From JBLHGU01 sp047615875 (GTDB lineage Bacteria > Pseudomonadota > Gammaproteobacteria > Arenicellales > CAJQKF01): 24,990 bases of DNA. Every line of letters begins with the position of its first letter. Positions within the stretch are counted from its first letter, which is position 1. Both the position numbers and the translations under genes were made by a program. Below are positions 7,990 to 15,981 of this stretch, one piece after another. The notes beneath the pieces were generated by a model that was not told the origin of the DNA, did no database searches, and saw only the letters and a program-made list of their open reading frames with translations. The DNA is taken from positions 1-24,990 of the forward strand of contig JBLHGU010000063.1 in assembly GCA_047615875.1 (NCBI GenBank), given 5' to 3'.

Positions 7990-9621
7990 CTAGCTAGTTT
8001 CCTGTGTGCGCTGCGCAAGCAGATTGGTTAACCAGTCTGGGTCCATTTCTGGTACAGAAGACAGTAGCAGCTTCGTATACTCAGGGAAGGGCGGATTTAG
8101 AATTTCACTTTTTACGCCTTGCTCTACTACTTCTCCCTGAAACATCACGACGATTTCATCAGAGATTGCCTTAACCGTTGCGATATCGTGGGTGATAAAC
8201 AGATAGGTTATGTTGAGGTCTTTTTGAAGTTTTAGCAGTAGCTCAAGAATGCCTTTTTGAACAATCTGGTCCAGCGCTGAAGTCACCTCGTCGCAGATAA
8301 TCAAATCCGGATTTGCAGCCAGGGCTCGAGCAATACAAACTCTTTGCTTCTGTCCACCGGAAAGCTCCGCCGGATTTCGATTTATAAAGGTATCGTCCAG
8401 TTCTATCAGGTGTAATAGCTCGAGTAATCTATTATCTCGTTCCTTGCCACGTAGCCCCAAATAGAATTCCAATGGTCGGCCAATTATGTCGCGTATGGTG
8501 TGCCTTGGATTCATGGCCGTATCTGCCATCTGATAAATCATCTGAATTCTACGCAACTGATCTTTACTACGACCAGAAAGAGCTTTCGGTAACTTTTCGC
8601 CGTTAAACTTAACGCTGCCTTTACTGGGTTCCAGTAAACCGGTAATAACCCTCGCGGTGGTAGATTTGCCGGAACCTGATTCGCCAACAACAGCTACTGT
8701 ACGGCCTCTGGGAACATCAATTGAAACGCCGCTAAGTACTTTTGGACCGTTGCCATAAGCCGCATCAACCTGGTCGATTGAAAGTATGATATCGGTTGAC
8801 TTGTCTTCGGGCTTTTCGATAGATCGTACCGACCATAACGACTTGGTATATTCTTGTTCGGGTGCGCTTAACATGTGACGCGTCTCAGCTTCTTCTACCT
8901 GATCTCCATAGCGTAGAACCTTTATGACATCAGCCATTTGCGCTACCACGGCGAGGTCGTGGGTAATATATATCGCTGCAGTATGAAACTGCTCAACGAT
9001 AGTGCGCATGGATGCAAGTACTTCTACCTGGGTTGTAACATCCAGTGCGGTAGTTGGTTCATCGAAAATGATCAAGTCTGGCCGGGGTGACATGGCCATT
9101 GCTGTCATTACACGTTGTAACTGGCCGCCGGATACCTGATGAGGATAACGATCACCAATATTATCCGGATCGGGTAGTTGCAGGTCTGCGTACAACTTGC
9201 GAGCGTCCTGCTTGGCTTTACTTTCCGATTGCACTTTGTGGCCAATGGTGGCTTCAACTGTCTGTTCTAACAAACGGTGTGCGGGGTTAAAAGATGCCGC
9301 TGCAGATTGTGCTACATAGGCGATTCGAGAACCGTGCAGTGAGCGTAGCTGAGTCGATGAAGCCGTGGTTAATTCCTGCCCATCGAACTTGATGCTGCCA
9401 GAAGTAATTCGACAGCCTGGTCGGGCGAAGCCCATGGCCGCCAGTCCAAGTGTCGACTTGCCTGCACCGGATTCACCTATAAGGCCTAATACCTCACCAC
9501 GTTTAAGGGTCAGATCTACGCCTTTGATAATCTCATGCCAACGATCGTCACTGTAGCCGTCAATTACTATGTCCCGCATTTCCAGCAGGACATCACCGCG
9601 CTGGGAGCTTTTATTGTTCAT
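7990..9621 (-). CDS. ABC importer ATPase with two nucleotide-binding domains (peptide/opine/nickel family)
   Basis: This 543-residue cytoplasmic ATPase is a tandem fusion of the DppD and DppF types. Domain 1 has Walker A GESGAGKST (49-57), signature VSGGQ (163-167), Walker B LIIFDEP and switch His221. Domain 2 has Walker A GESGSGKST (313-321), LSGGQ (420-424), Walker B LIICDE and His478. Both catalytic sets look intact. The frame stays open to a TTG at 9663, but I chose the ATG at 9621, which overlaps the upstream permease by 11 bases; the TTG would overlap by 53 bases with no better ribosome site. It is the last gene of the SBP-permease-permease-ATPase operon. It powers import by the two permeases, as in GsiA-type glutathione importers; specificity depends on the binding protein. 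Confidence 0.93.
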   Translation of the reverse strand: MNNKSSQRGDVLLEMRDIVIDGYSDDRWHEIIKGVDLTLKRGEVLGLIGESGAGKSTLGLAAMGFARPGCRITSGSIKFDGQELTTASSTQLRSLHGSRIAYVAQSAAASFNPAHRLLEQTVEATIGHKVQSESKAKQDARKLYADLQLPDPDNIGDRYPHQVSGGQLQRVMTAMAMSPRPDLIIFDEPTTALDVTTQVEVLASMRTIVEQFHTAAIYITHDLAVVAQMADVIKVLRYGDQVEEAETRHMLSAPEQEYTKSLWSVRSIEKPEDKSTDIILSIDQVDAAYGNGPKVLSGVSIDVPRGRTVAVVGESGSGKSTTARVITGLLEPSKGSVKFNGEKLPKALSGRSKDQLRRIQMIYQMADTAMNPRHTIRDIIGRPLEFYLGLRGKERDNRLLELLHLIELDDTFINRNPAELSGGQKQRVCIARALAANPDLIICDEVTSALDQIVQKGILELLLKLQKDLNITYLFITHDIATVKAISDEIVVMFQGEVVEQGVKSEILNPPFPEYTKLLLSSVPEMDPDWLTNLLAQRTQETS

Positions 9622-10531
9622 CACGCAATCCACTGGTTTTATGCAGGAACCAGTCAACAACAAAGTTCACTGCAACGGTTAATAAGGCAATTGCCCCGGC
9701 AGGTAGCAAGGGTGTTAAGGCGGCTGTCATGTCGTATTCTGCGAATTGAATCAAACCGGCGTTCTCGCGCACCATGGAACCCCAGTCAGCCGTAGGTGGT
9801 TGAATACCCACGCCGAGGAACGATAGTGATGCAATGGTCAGGAACACAAAGCAAAATCGCAGACCAAACTCTGCTACCAGGGGTGGCATGATATTTGGCA
9901 GAATTTCACGGCGCATAATCCAGCTTAAGTTTTCACCACGAAGTTTGGCTGCTTCTACATAGTCCATTACCACAACATTTAGGGCCACCGCTCGGGTTAA
10001 TCGAAACACCCGTGTGGAGTCTAGTATGGCGATAATTATGATTATGTTCAGAATTGAAGAACCAAAAATCGACAATAACATTAAGGCAAATATTAGGCTT
10101 GGAATAGCCATTAGTACATCAACAGACCTGCTTAGTACCTGGTCCATCCAGCCGCGACTTATGGCTGCTACCAGGCCTAATCCACCACCAACTAAAAACG
10201 CCAGAAAGGTGGTGACAACGGCAATTCCAATGGTGTTGCGGGCGCCGTAGATAAGTCGGGTGAAAATATCCCTGCCCAGTTGATCGGTGCCGAGTAGATA
10301 GTCGCCTCCCCATGGCGCATACGGTACGGCGAATACTTCGCTTTCTCCATAGGGCGCTAGTAGCGGTGCAAAGATGGCAACGAATAAATAGCAAAAGATT
10401 ACTATCATACCGAACAGTGCGGTTGGCGGAGCAGATTTTAGTCCGCGCCAGATTTCCTCGCCGAGTGTACGCCGTGCACGTACCTGTCCAACTTCCCCGG
10501 CGGCTGAATAACCAGATTGATTTTCGCTCAT
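9611..10531 (-). CDS. ABC transporter permease, DppC/OppC type
   Basis: This 306-residue inner-membrane protein has a cytoplasmic N-terminus, a first membrane segment near residues 38-60, then a periplasmic stretch with the family motif GTDQLGRD (81-88). Further membrane segments cover about 98-120, 135-170, 210-240 and 265-297. The EAA loop that docks to the ATPase reads EAAKLRG (193-199), and SFLGVGIQPP follows, as in DppC. It pairs with the DppB-type permease encoded 7 bases upstream, and its 3' end overlaps the ATPase start. It forms half of the translocation pore for a peptide-like substrate. Confidence 0.93.
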   Translation of the reverse strand: MSENQSGYSAAGEVGQVRARRTLGEEIWRGLKSAPPTALFGMIVIFCYLFVAIFAPLLAPYGESEVFAVPYAPWGGDYLLGTDQLGRDIFTRLIYGARNTIGIAVVTTFLAFLVGGGLGLVAAISRGWMDQVLSRSVDVLMAIPSLIFALMLLSIFGSSILNIIIIIAILDSTRVFRLTRAVALNVVVMDYVEAAKLRGENLSWIMRREILPNIMPPLVAEFGLRFCFVFLTIASLSFLGVGIQPPTADWGSMVRENAGLIQFAEYDMTAALTPLLPAGAIALLTVAVNFVVDWFLHKTSGLRDEQ

Positions 10532-10538
10532 AATGTTC

Positions 10539-11519
10539 TCACCGTGGATGCAGTAGACGTGGGTTGGTCACAATTGAAATAATGTCCGCCAATAAATTTA
10601 ACAAAATATAAGTGGCGGCAAAAATCAACGCACAGGCCTGAACGACAGGTATATCCCTTGTTGTAACAGCATCAACCATAAGCTGACCAACACCCGGGTA
10701 GACAAAAACTACTTCTACTACAACAACACCAACAACTAAATAGGCCAGATTAAAAGCTATTACATTGACAATTGGTGCCCATGCATTGGGCAATGCGTGG
10801 TACAGAATCACCTTAAATTTGGAAACTCCCTTAAGCTCGGCCATTTCTATATAAGGCGATGCAAGTAAATTAATAATGGCTGCCCTGGTCATGCGCATCA
10901 TATGCGCGACAATTACCAGAGTAAGAGTAATGGCCGGTAGTGCAGTGCGATAAATTCTCTCGCCAAGCTCAACGTCCGCGCTGACGTTAGCCAGTGCCGG
11001 GAACACCTTGTTTAGTGATGCGAATATTAAGATTAATATGTAGGCAACAAAAAACTCTGGCATTGAGATCGTAGTTAAAGTCATCGAATTGACTGTGCGA
11101 TCGTAGATTGAGTTACGATAAAGTGCCGCAGTAATGCCTAGAAACAATGCAACTGGAACTGCAATTATTGCCGCCATGCCAGCCAGAAATAAGGTATTTT
11201 CCAGGCGCGGTGCAATCAAAGTTACAACTTCACGAGAACGATCAACACCTGATGCTACTCTGCCGGAGAATGACTGACCAAAGTCGCCGGACAGTACACC
11301 GCCAATCCAGTCTATGTATCTTAAATGAGAGGGCAGGTGTAGGCCTAGCTCCTCCCTGAATGCGCGTACAGTGTCTTCTGTCGCGGCCTGACCAAGAATG
11401 GCCTGGGCGAAATCTCCGGGTAATAGTTCCAGAGACATAAAAATAATTACTGACACGACAAAAAGCGTGGCAAGGCCAAGCCCGAGGCGTTGCAGAACAG
11501 TCTTAAAAATGGGGTGCAT
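10539..11519 (-). CDS. ABC transporter permease, DppB/OppB type
   Basis: This 326-residue inner-membrane protein has the DppB layout: a first membrane helix at about 13-33, a periplasmic region with LPGDFAQ and LSGDFGQS, then five more helices. The EAA-loop equivalent is EMAELKG (225-231), and the C-terminal part carries VFVYPGVGQL. The ATG at 11519 is 109 bases downstream of the binding-protein stop, with a hairpin in between. It partners the DppC-type permease. Sequence alone does not separate dipeptide, glutathione, opine or nickel specificity. Confidence 0.93.
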   Translation of the reverse strand: MHPIFKTVLQRLGLGLATLFVVSVIIFMSLELLPGDFAQAILGQAATEDTVRAFREELGLHLPSHLRYIDWIGGVLSGDFGQSFSGRVASGVDRSREVVTLIAPRLENTLFLAGMAAIIAVPVALFLGITAALYRNSIYDRTVNSMTLTTISMPEFFVAYILILIFASLNKVFPALANVSADVELGERIYRTALPAITLTLVIVAHMMRMTRAAIINLLASPYIEMAELKGVSKFKVILYHALPNAWAPIVNVIAFNLAYLVVGVVVVEVVFVYPGVGQLMVDAVTTRDIPVVQACALIFAATYILLNLLADIISIVTNPRLLHPR

Positions 11520-11560
11520 TGTCTTCTATCCGTGGAGTTAAAGTCATAAATCACCAACAA

Positions 11561-11593
11561 AAAAGGGCAGTGGAAACACTCCGCTGCCCTTTT
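11561..11593 (-). terminator. Intercistronic terminator-like hairpin after the binding-protein gene
   Basis: AAAAGGGCAGTGG (11561-11573) pairs with CCGCTGCCCTTTT (11581-11593), a 13-base stem with one G-T pair and a 7-base loop. In the minus direction the stem runs into TTTTTTGTT, a classic Rho-independent layout; the plus direction also has T-rich sequence. It lies 36 bases after the binding-protein stop and 42 bases before the permease start. It should either terminate part of transcription or protect the upstream mRNA, giving more binding protein than permease. Confidence 0.8.
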
Positions 11594-11628
11594 CTTTTCA
11601 GCTAATCATCCAAAATGCTAGATGATGA

Positions 11629-13230
11629 TCAGGCGAACCACCAACGCTCTGCACACTTATTGCCATCATTTTCCCAGTTACCTGCGACGGCATCGTCATG
11701 GGCAATTTTCTTGCTGTTAGCCATGATGTGGTTGGCAAACATTGGAATTAATGCGCCACCATCATTATGGATCAAGGTTTGGGCTTCGGCATAAATTTCC
11801 TTACGTTTGGCCTCGTCCAGCTCCGCACGCCCCATTTTGACCAGTTTGTTGAATTGATCTGGTCCGTCACCTTTGGTCCAGGCAGTATCATTCCATTCTG
11901 TATCGTTAGTGTAAGCTGATGCGAACATCCAGTCGGCAGTCGGTCGACCACCCCAGTAGCACGCACACCAGGCTTTCTTGTTCCAAACGTTAGACCAGTA
12001 GCCATCTTTAGGCTCTTGCAAAACATCAATAGTCAGGCCGCCTTTAGCAGCAGATGCTTTTATCAACTGAGCGGCATCTACGGCGCCGGCAAAAGCTGCA
12101 TCTGCGGCGGAAAGCGTAACAGTGGCACCTTCCATGCCTGCTTTCTTCAGGTGGTGGCGAGCTTTGTCTGGATCGTAGGTACGCTGGGCAAGATTGCTAG
12201 CATGATGTCGATCAGAGCTGGAAATTGGGTGATCGTTGCCGATGGCACCATGACCGCTCAGAATTTTGGTAACCAGTTCTTCGCGATCAACCAGCAGTTT
12301 GATTGCCATGCGCAGATCGTAGTTATCGAAAGGCGCTTGATCAACCCGCATTGGGAAGGTGTAATGCAGTGTGCCGGTTGTTTCCAGGATGCTCAGAGTG
12401 GGTACTCGGCCCAGCAAATGTACCGTCTTGGGATCGACACGATTAGAAACATCCACATCGTCATTCATAATGGCATTTTGTCGAGCCGTCGTATCCAACA
12501 GGGATAATGTTTCAACAGTATCGAAGTGCGCTCGGCCATCTTTCCAATAATTGGGGTTGCGTTTAAAAGTAGCCCTGACGCCAGGCTCATAGTTTTCGAT
12601 GGAATAACCACCCGTACCAACACCCGATGCCCAATCTAGTTTGCCGTCAACCGAAGGTAGAATCGGGAAGTGATAATCACTCATTACAAACGGAAAGTCT
12701 GCATTGCTATCTTCCAGGGTGAATACCAGGGAATTGCCAGCAATTTTGATGTCCTTTACTGCTGTTAATAAACCTTTACCCGCTGATTTGGAATCTTCAG
12801 CGCGGTGAAAATTAATAGAGACGAGAGCATCTTCGGGGGTCATGGTCTTGCCATTGTGAAACTCAACACCCTGACGCATGTTAAATGTCCAAACTTTGGC
12901 ATCCGGGCTTGAATCAACGCTTTCAGCTAATTCAGGAGCTAATTGTCCATGGTTATCCACTTCCATCAGGTGATTGGCATAGGTATAGACCAGATTCTGG
13001 CTGAAACCGTTCTCATGGGTGCCAGGATCTAGCGAATCGGTGGTGCCGCCATGACCTAATCCCTGGCGAAAGTGACCGCCTTTCTTTGGCATGCCGAATG
13101 CGGAGCCACTAAATAGGGCGGCAGGACCTGCTGCTGCGACTGCACCCATGGCGGCTGTGCGTGACAAGAATTCTCGACGAGATATTCTGCCTTTTTCAAG
13201 TTTCTTATGAAGTCTTTCTAGTTCGGACAT
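11629..13230 (-). CDS. ABC importer substrate-binding protein, family 5 (SBP_bac_5), Tat-exported
   Basis: This 533-residue periplasmic binding protein of the peptide/nickel/opine family has a twin-arginine signal: SRREFLS (residues 17-23), a hydrophobic Ala/Gly-rich stretch at 25-40, and likely cleavage near SAFG at 43-46. The mature part shows the family pattern AEDS, WTFNMRQGVEFHNGK near 118-132, LEDSNADFP, and GVGTGGYSIENYEPG near 208-222. Tat export implies folding before export, known for some members of this family. AAGGAGGG lies 4 bases upstream of the ATG, and a good sigma70 promoter lies further up. It is the first gene of the importer operon and sets its specificity, which cannot be read here. 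Confidence 0.93.
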   Translation of the reverse strand: MSELERLHKKLEKGRISRREFLSRTAAMGAVAAAGPAALFSGSAFGMPKKGGHFRQGLGHGGTTDSLDPGTHENGFSQNLVYTYANHLMEVDNHGQLAPELAESVDSSPDAKVWTFNMRQGVEFHNGKTMTPEDALVSINFHRAEDSKSAGKGLLTAVKDIKIAGNSLVFTLEDSNADFPFVMSDYHFPILPSVDGKLDWASGVGTGGYSIENYEPGVRATFKRNPNYWKDGRAHFDTVETLSLLDTTARQNAIMNDDVDVSNRVDPKTVHLLGRVPTLSILETTGTLHYTFPMRVDQAPFDNYDLRMAIKLLVDREELVTKILSGHGAIGNDHPISSSDRHHASNLAQRTYDPDKARHHLKKAGMEGATVTLSAADAAFAGAVDAAQLIKASAAKGGLTIDVLQEPKDGYWSNVWNKKAWCACYWGGRPTADWMFASAYTNDTEWNDTAWTKGDGPDQFNKLVKMGRAELDEAKRKEIYAEAQTLIHNDGGALIPMFANHIMANSKKIAHDDAVAGNWENDGNKCAERWWFA

Positions 13231-13347
13231 AGTTCCCTCCTTAGGAAATTAGTAATATTTTGATTTAGCACCTACCGAATTAGTTTCGATAGCACATGAA
13301 ATCTTGTTTTAACAAAAAAACCTTGCGGTCGTTTGTTCAGCCGGACA

Positions 13348-13377
13348 AATATAAGCCCATTTCCGAATAAACGTCAA
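13348..13377 (-). promoter_or_regulatory. Predicted sigma70 promoter of the importer operon
   Basis: Read on the minus strand, TTGACG (complement of 13372-13377) and TATATT (complement of 13348-13353) are separated by 18 bases, each matching 5 of 6 consensus positions. Transcription would start near 13340, giving a leader of about 110 bases before the binding-protein ATG at 13230. Confidence 0.6.
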
Positions 13378-13381
13378 CAAT

Positions 13382-13399
13382 AAGGATAGAATGATCCTT
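13382..13399. promoter_or_regulatory. Perfect 6-6-6 inverted repeat upstream of the -35 element
   Basis: AAGGAT (13382-13387) and ATCCTT (13394-13399) form a perfect inverted repeat with a 6-base spacer, ending 4 bases from the predicted -35 hexamer on its upstream side. That position suits an activator of the importer operon. It also lies about 50 bases upstream of the divergent Nudix gene. No regulator is encoded nearby. Confidence 0.3.
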
Positions 13400-13451
13400 C
13401 GTTATCGTGGTTAATTACGATCGTTAGCTTATTACTGCCTAATTTGAGGAG

Positions 13452-14204
13452 TTGGACAGGCAAAGCCAGTTTTGTCTTTGGTCGGGCGATTTTGTTAATC
13501 TCTGTGCGAGTTATCCGTTTGGTGTTACTCTGTTAGTCCCAACGAACATCTATTGGCGGTCATTTTTGCCCAGTATTTCCTATCCACACACGAGTCAGCT
13601 TAAAGATCTGATTGCCCAGCGATTTCAAAGTCATAAGCCGCAATTTATTGCTCTCGACAATCTTCGTCATGCGGCAGTTCTCATTCTGATTTTGCCTGAT
13701 GCTGATGGCGAATCTAGCGTGCTGTTGACCCGTCGTCCAGTAACGTTAAAACGACATAGCGGTCAATACGCGCTTCCGGGTGGTCGGCTGGAGACTGGGG
13801 AATCGGTTACTGATGCGGCTCTGCGTGAAACCCACGAAGAAGTTGGAGTTAGTTTGACAGCGGATGCTGTTATGGGCCAGCTAGATGATTATGTGACACG
13901 GTCCGGGTTCTGTATTAGTTGTCTGGTAGCCTGGTCGGAATTCGCTACTGGTATAAACCCTGATCCAGATGAGGTTGCCGCTGTGCATCACATTCCACTC
14001 TGGGATCTCGGTAGCTCTAAAATTCCGAAACTACTACCATCAGAAAACCCGGATAAGCCAGTAATGTGCGCACCGTTGCAAACGTTAGGCCATGAGGTGT
14101 ACACGCCAACAGCCGCAATATTGTATCAGTTTCGCGAAGTGGCCCTGTTTGGACGAAGTACACGGGTTAGTCATTTCGACCAGCCGAAGTTTGCCTGGAA
14201 ATAA
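13452..14204 (+). CDS. Nudix hydrolase, CoA-pyrophosphatase (NudL) type
   Basis: The frame encodes up to 250 residues. The Nudix box is complete: G111, E117, R125, E126, E129, E130 and G132 fit the GX5EX7REUXEEXGU pattern. The preceding LLTRRP...HSGQYALPGG segment is the extra signature of the CoA-diphosphatase subfamily, which hydrolyses CoA and acyl-CoA to phosphopantetheine and 3',5'-ADP using Mg2+ or Mn2+. The start is uncertain: no ATG precedes the conserved part. The TTG at 13452 is nominal, with GAGGA almost touching it; a TTG at 13566 would drop 38 residues that do not look conserved. It is monocistronic, diverging from the importer operon and ending at a strong terminator. A housekeeping CoA-turnover role is more likely than a link to the importer. 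Confidence 0.85.
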   Translation: MDRQSQFCLWSGDFVNLCASYPFGVTLLVPTNIYWRSFLPSISYPHTSQLKDLIAQRFQSHKPQFIALDNLRHAAVLILILPDADGESSVLLTRRPVTLKRHSGQYALPGGRLETGESVTDAALRETHEEVGVSLTADAVMGQLDDYVTRSGFCISCLVAWSEFATGINPDPDEVAAVHHIPLWDLGSSKIPKLLPSENPDKPVMCAPLQTLGHEVYTPTAAILYQFREVALFGRSTRVSHFDQPKFAWK

Positions 14205-14284
14205 TCTCTAATTGCACTACGGATTGCGATAACTAATCTGTCTTCTGGGAACCGACTTTTAATGTTGTGTTGGTAAATGGATAA

Positions 14285-14311
14285 AAAAGCCCGGCAATTA
14301 GCCGGGCTTTT
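14285..14311. terminator. Bidirectional Rho-independent terminator
   Basis: AAAAGCCCGGC (14285-14295) pairs with GCCGGGCTTTT (14301-14311) around the 5-base loop AATTA. The A/T flanks serve both strands: TTTT ends the stem in the plus direction and TTTTTT follows it in the minus direction. It sits between the Nudix stop (14204) and the convergent pilin stop (14330), so it can terminate both genes. Confidence 0.9.
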
Positions 14312-14329
14312 ATCTGGGAAAGATATTTT

Positions 14330-15568
14330 CTAAGGCTCCCAATACGGAAAGCCCGTGTAGTCGCCATCCATCTGATAGGTTCCTGGTTCACAGAAAATCA
14401 CATGTGATATGCCCTTTTTATCGCGATTACTTGTATCGCTAGAGTAGCCCCATTCTATATTGCCAACAATCTGATCTTCGTCACTCAGGGTAGAAATATC
14501 TTCACCTGCTTTGACTTGAAAGTTATTGCTGGTAAGTAAGGTAAATCCTATTTTCTCGTCCTCTTTATATACTAAATCAGTGATAGTGACGTAATTTCCC
14601 GAGTTACCTAAAGGTACCAATATGCCATTATTTAAATTCTCCTCAGATACTTTGGTGCAATGGTCACCTTTGTCGCAATCTGTGCAGAAGGGTGGTTCTT
14701 CATCAGGATCTCCACCACTACTGGAACTGCCAGAACTACTTGAGCTACTACTACTTGAGCCACTACTGGGATCAGTCCCGGAAGAACTGCTAGAACTACT
14801 ACTGGTGTCTGTACCGCTACTAGATGAACTGGTGCTAGACGAGGTTGGGTCATCACCACTGCTGTTTGATGAACTAGGTTCCCCGCTGCTAGACGAGCTG
14901 GATGAACTGCCGGATGACGAAGATTCTCCCAAACCACCCGACGATGACACGCTTGCAACGGCGAACTGATCACATGAACTGGTTACGCCATGAGTGGTGT
15001 TGCCTTCTGCGACATAGGCCCGCCCCAGGTTATTGATATATATCGTTCGAGGATCTAAGCTATCCTGACTGGTCAGAGTAAAAGCTACACCCCAGCAATC
15101 ATCAGTAGAAATTGGTGCTCCGTTGGAATCAAAGTCTATTTTTACGGCGACATTATTGTTTACATTTGCCATGGCCAAGGACCACTTAGCTTCACTATCT
15201 TCGTCAATAGTATAAACAGGTTCCGGTTTTCCATCACTACACACGTTGCCTGTGTCGATGCCTGCATTGCCGTTACAGTCGTAGAACACAGACCAGCGAG
15301 TTGCCCAGTCAGCAGGGTCATCAGAGCAATTGCCATCAGAGGTCAAAGCGCAAAGCGTCACTGGTGTATTGTTGGAGATAGCCATAGATCGCGCCAGATT
15401 AACAGCGCCGATAAATCTGTCAGACTGTGCATCTAATCTGAATGCCGAAACAAATTTAGTTAAAACCGGCACCGCCATGCTTGCCAATAAACCGGCAACT
15501 ACTAGCCCTATCATCAATTCCAGCAATGAAACACCGAACTGACTTGCTCGTGTTTTCGAAATCTGCAT
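14330..15568 (-). CDS. FimT/GspH-type pilin with Ser-rich linker and extra C-terminal domain
   Basis: This 412-residue protein starts with a class III prepilin signal: cleavage after Gly12 (FG/VSLLELMIGL), Glu at +5 (residue 17), and a hydrophobic helix to about residue 43. Residues 44-200 match a GspH/FimT pseudopilin head, with Cys at 73, 81, 98, 110, 158 and 199 and the family-like TRWSVFYD strand. From about 207 to 286 it is almost all Ser with some Gly, Thr and acidic residues. A C-terminal domain follows (about 290-412) with Cys295, Cys298, Cys304 and Cys393 and a GISHVIFC motif; I do not recognise it. FimT-like minor pilins prime type IV pili and can bind DNA; this one stands alone, without pilV, pilW, pilX or pilY1 beside it. 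AAGGTAA about 9 bases upstream supports the ATG. Confidence 0.85.
   Translation of the reverse strand: MQISKTRASQFGVSLLELMIGLVVAGLLASMAVPVLTKFVSAFRLDAQSDRFIGAVNLARSMAISNNTPVTLCALTSDGNCSDDPADWATRWSVFYDCNGNAGIDTGNVCSDGKPEPVYTIDEDSEAKWSLAMANVNNNVAVKIDFDSNGAPISTDDCWGVAFTLTSQDSLDPRTIYINNLGRAYVAEGNTTHGVTSSCDQFAVASVSSSGGLGESSSSGSSSSSSSSGEPSSSNSSGDDPTSSSTSSSSSGTDTSSSSSSSSGTDPSSGSSSSSSSSSGSSSSGGDPDEEPPFCTDCDKGDHCTKVSEENLNNGILVPLGNSGNYVTITDLVYKEDEKIGFTLLTSNNFQVKAGEDISTLSDEDQIVGNIEWGYSSDTSNRDKKGISHVIFCEPGTYQMDGDYTGFPYWEP
14711..14950 (-). repeat. Low-complexity poly-Ser coding tract in the pilin gene
   Basis: About 240 bases of irregular AGC/AGT/TCC-type codons (reading as agtagc-like runs on the minus strand) encode the Ser-rich linker, with short imperfect units such as SSSSG and SGTDxSS. 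It gives a long false open frame rich in Leu/Glu on the plus strand. The tract is prone to length change by slippage and to assembly error. Confidence 0.85.
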
Positions 15569-15723
15569 TTTTATATTACCTTAGTATAAAACCGGCTAAA
15601 TTGTTTTTATGGTGCATTATTTATGTGTGCTTACTCTCAAAAACGTCTAGCGCGTAGCCCCGATCTGATACTTACAGACTGTTAATAAGCCTGTCTATGT
15701 AAAAAAAATAAATAAATCAATAA

Positions 15724-15850
15724 GTTAACAATTGAAACGGTTATGAGTGGTACAAAAAAGCAGATAAACGGTAGTAAGATGTTGGTCGGCGGTATAGGTG
15801 AGGCGCTAATGGCGATCGATAATCGGCGAACAGAATTTACAATTGTTAAC
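15724..15850. repeat. 11-base inverted repeat pair flanking a small open frame
   Basis: GTTAACAATTG at 15724-15734 and its exact reverse complement CAATTGTTAAC at 15840-15850 are separated by 105 bases. The match does not extend beyond 11 bases on either side. The arms sit just before the ATG of the 39-codon frame and just inside its end. They could be paired protein-binding sites; a chance match in AT-rich DNA is also possible. Confidence 0.4.
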
Positions 15851-15862
15851 AAAGCTATCTAA
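15743..15862 (+). CDS. Possible small protein, 39 residues
   Basis: An ATG-to-TAA frame of 40 codons begins MSGTKKQINGSK and ends TIVNKAI. It has a basic N-terminus, a central GGIGEALMAI stretch and no transmembrane segment. The ribosome site is weak (GAAACGG about 4 bases upstream), no family is recognisable, and a frame this short can occur by chance. It fills part of an otherwise empty gap and is bracketed by an inverted repeat, which is why it is listed. Confidence 0.2.
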   Translation: MSGTKKQINGSKMLVGGIGEALMAIDNRRTEFTIVNKAI

Positions 15863-15981
15863 GTCTGCAATTTCAAATAACATTAAGGCACACTGGTTTC
15901 CTAATCAGTCCATTTAGACTCAAATTACCTTATCCTGAAATAATACGACTAAAACTCGTTTCAAAATTCAATTGGAAAGAT

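Larger units (their letters stand above)
15569..15981. other. 413-base intergenic region upstream of pilin and paaI
   Basis: This region lies between the divergent pilin and paaI genes. It is AT-rich near 15690-15735. It contains a bulged inverted repeat at about 15673-15702 (TTACAGAC...GTCTATGTAA), an 11-base inverted repeat pair at 15724-15734 and 15840-15850, and a 39-codon open frame. I see no convincing promoter hexamers or terminator. Confidence 0.5.

Noticed and set aside
12016..12507. 163-codon plus-strand frame
   Set aside because: It is antisense to the well-supported binding-protein gene; its composition is that of a shadow frame.
14622..14969. Leu/Glu-rich plus-strand frame that looks like a repeat protein
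   Set aside because: It is the complement of the poly-Ser linker codons of the pilin gene.
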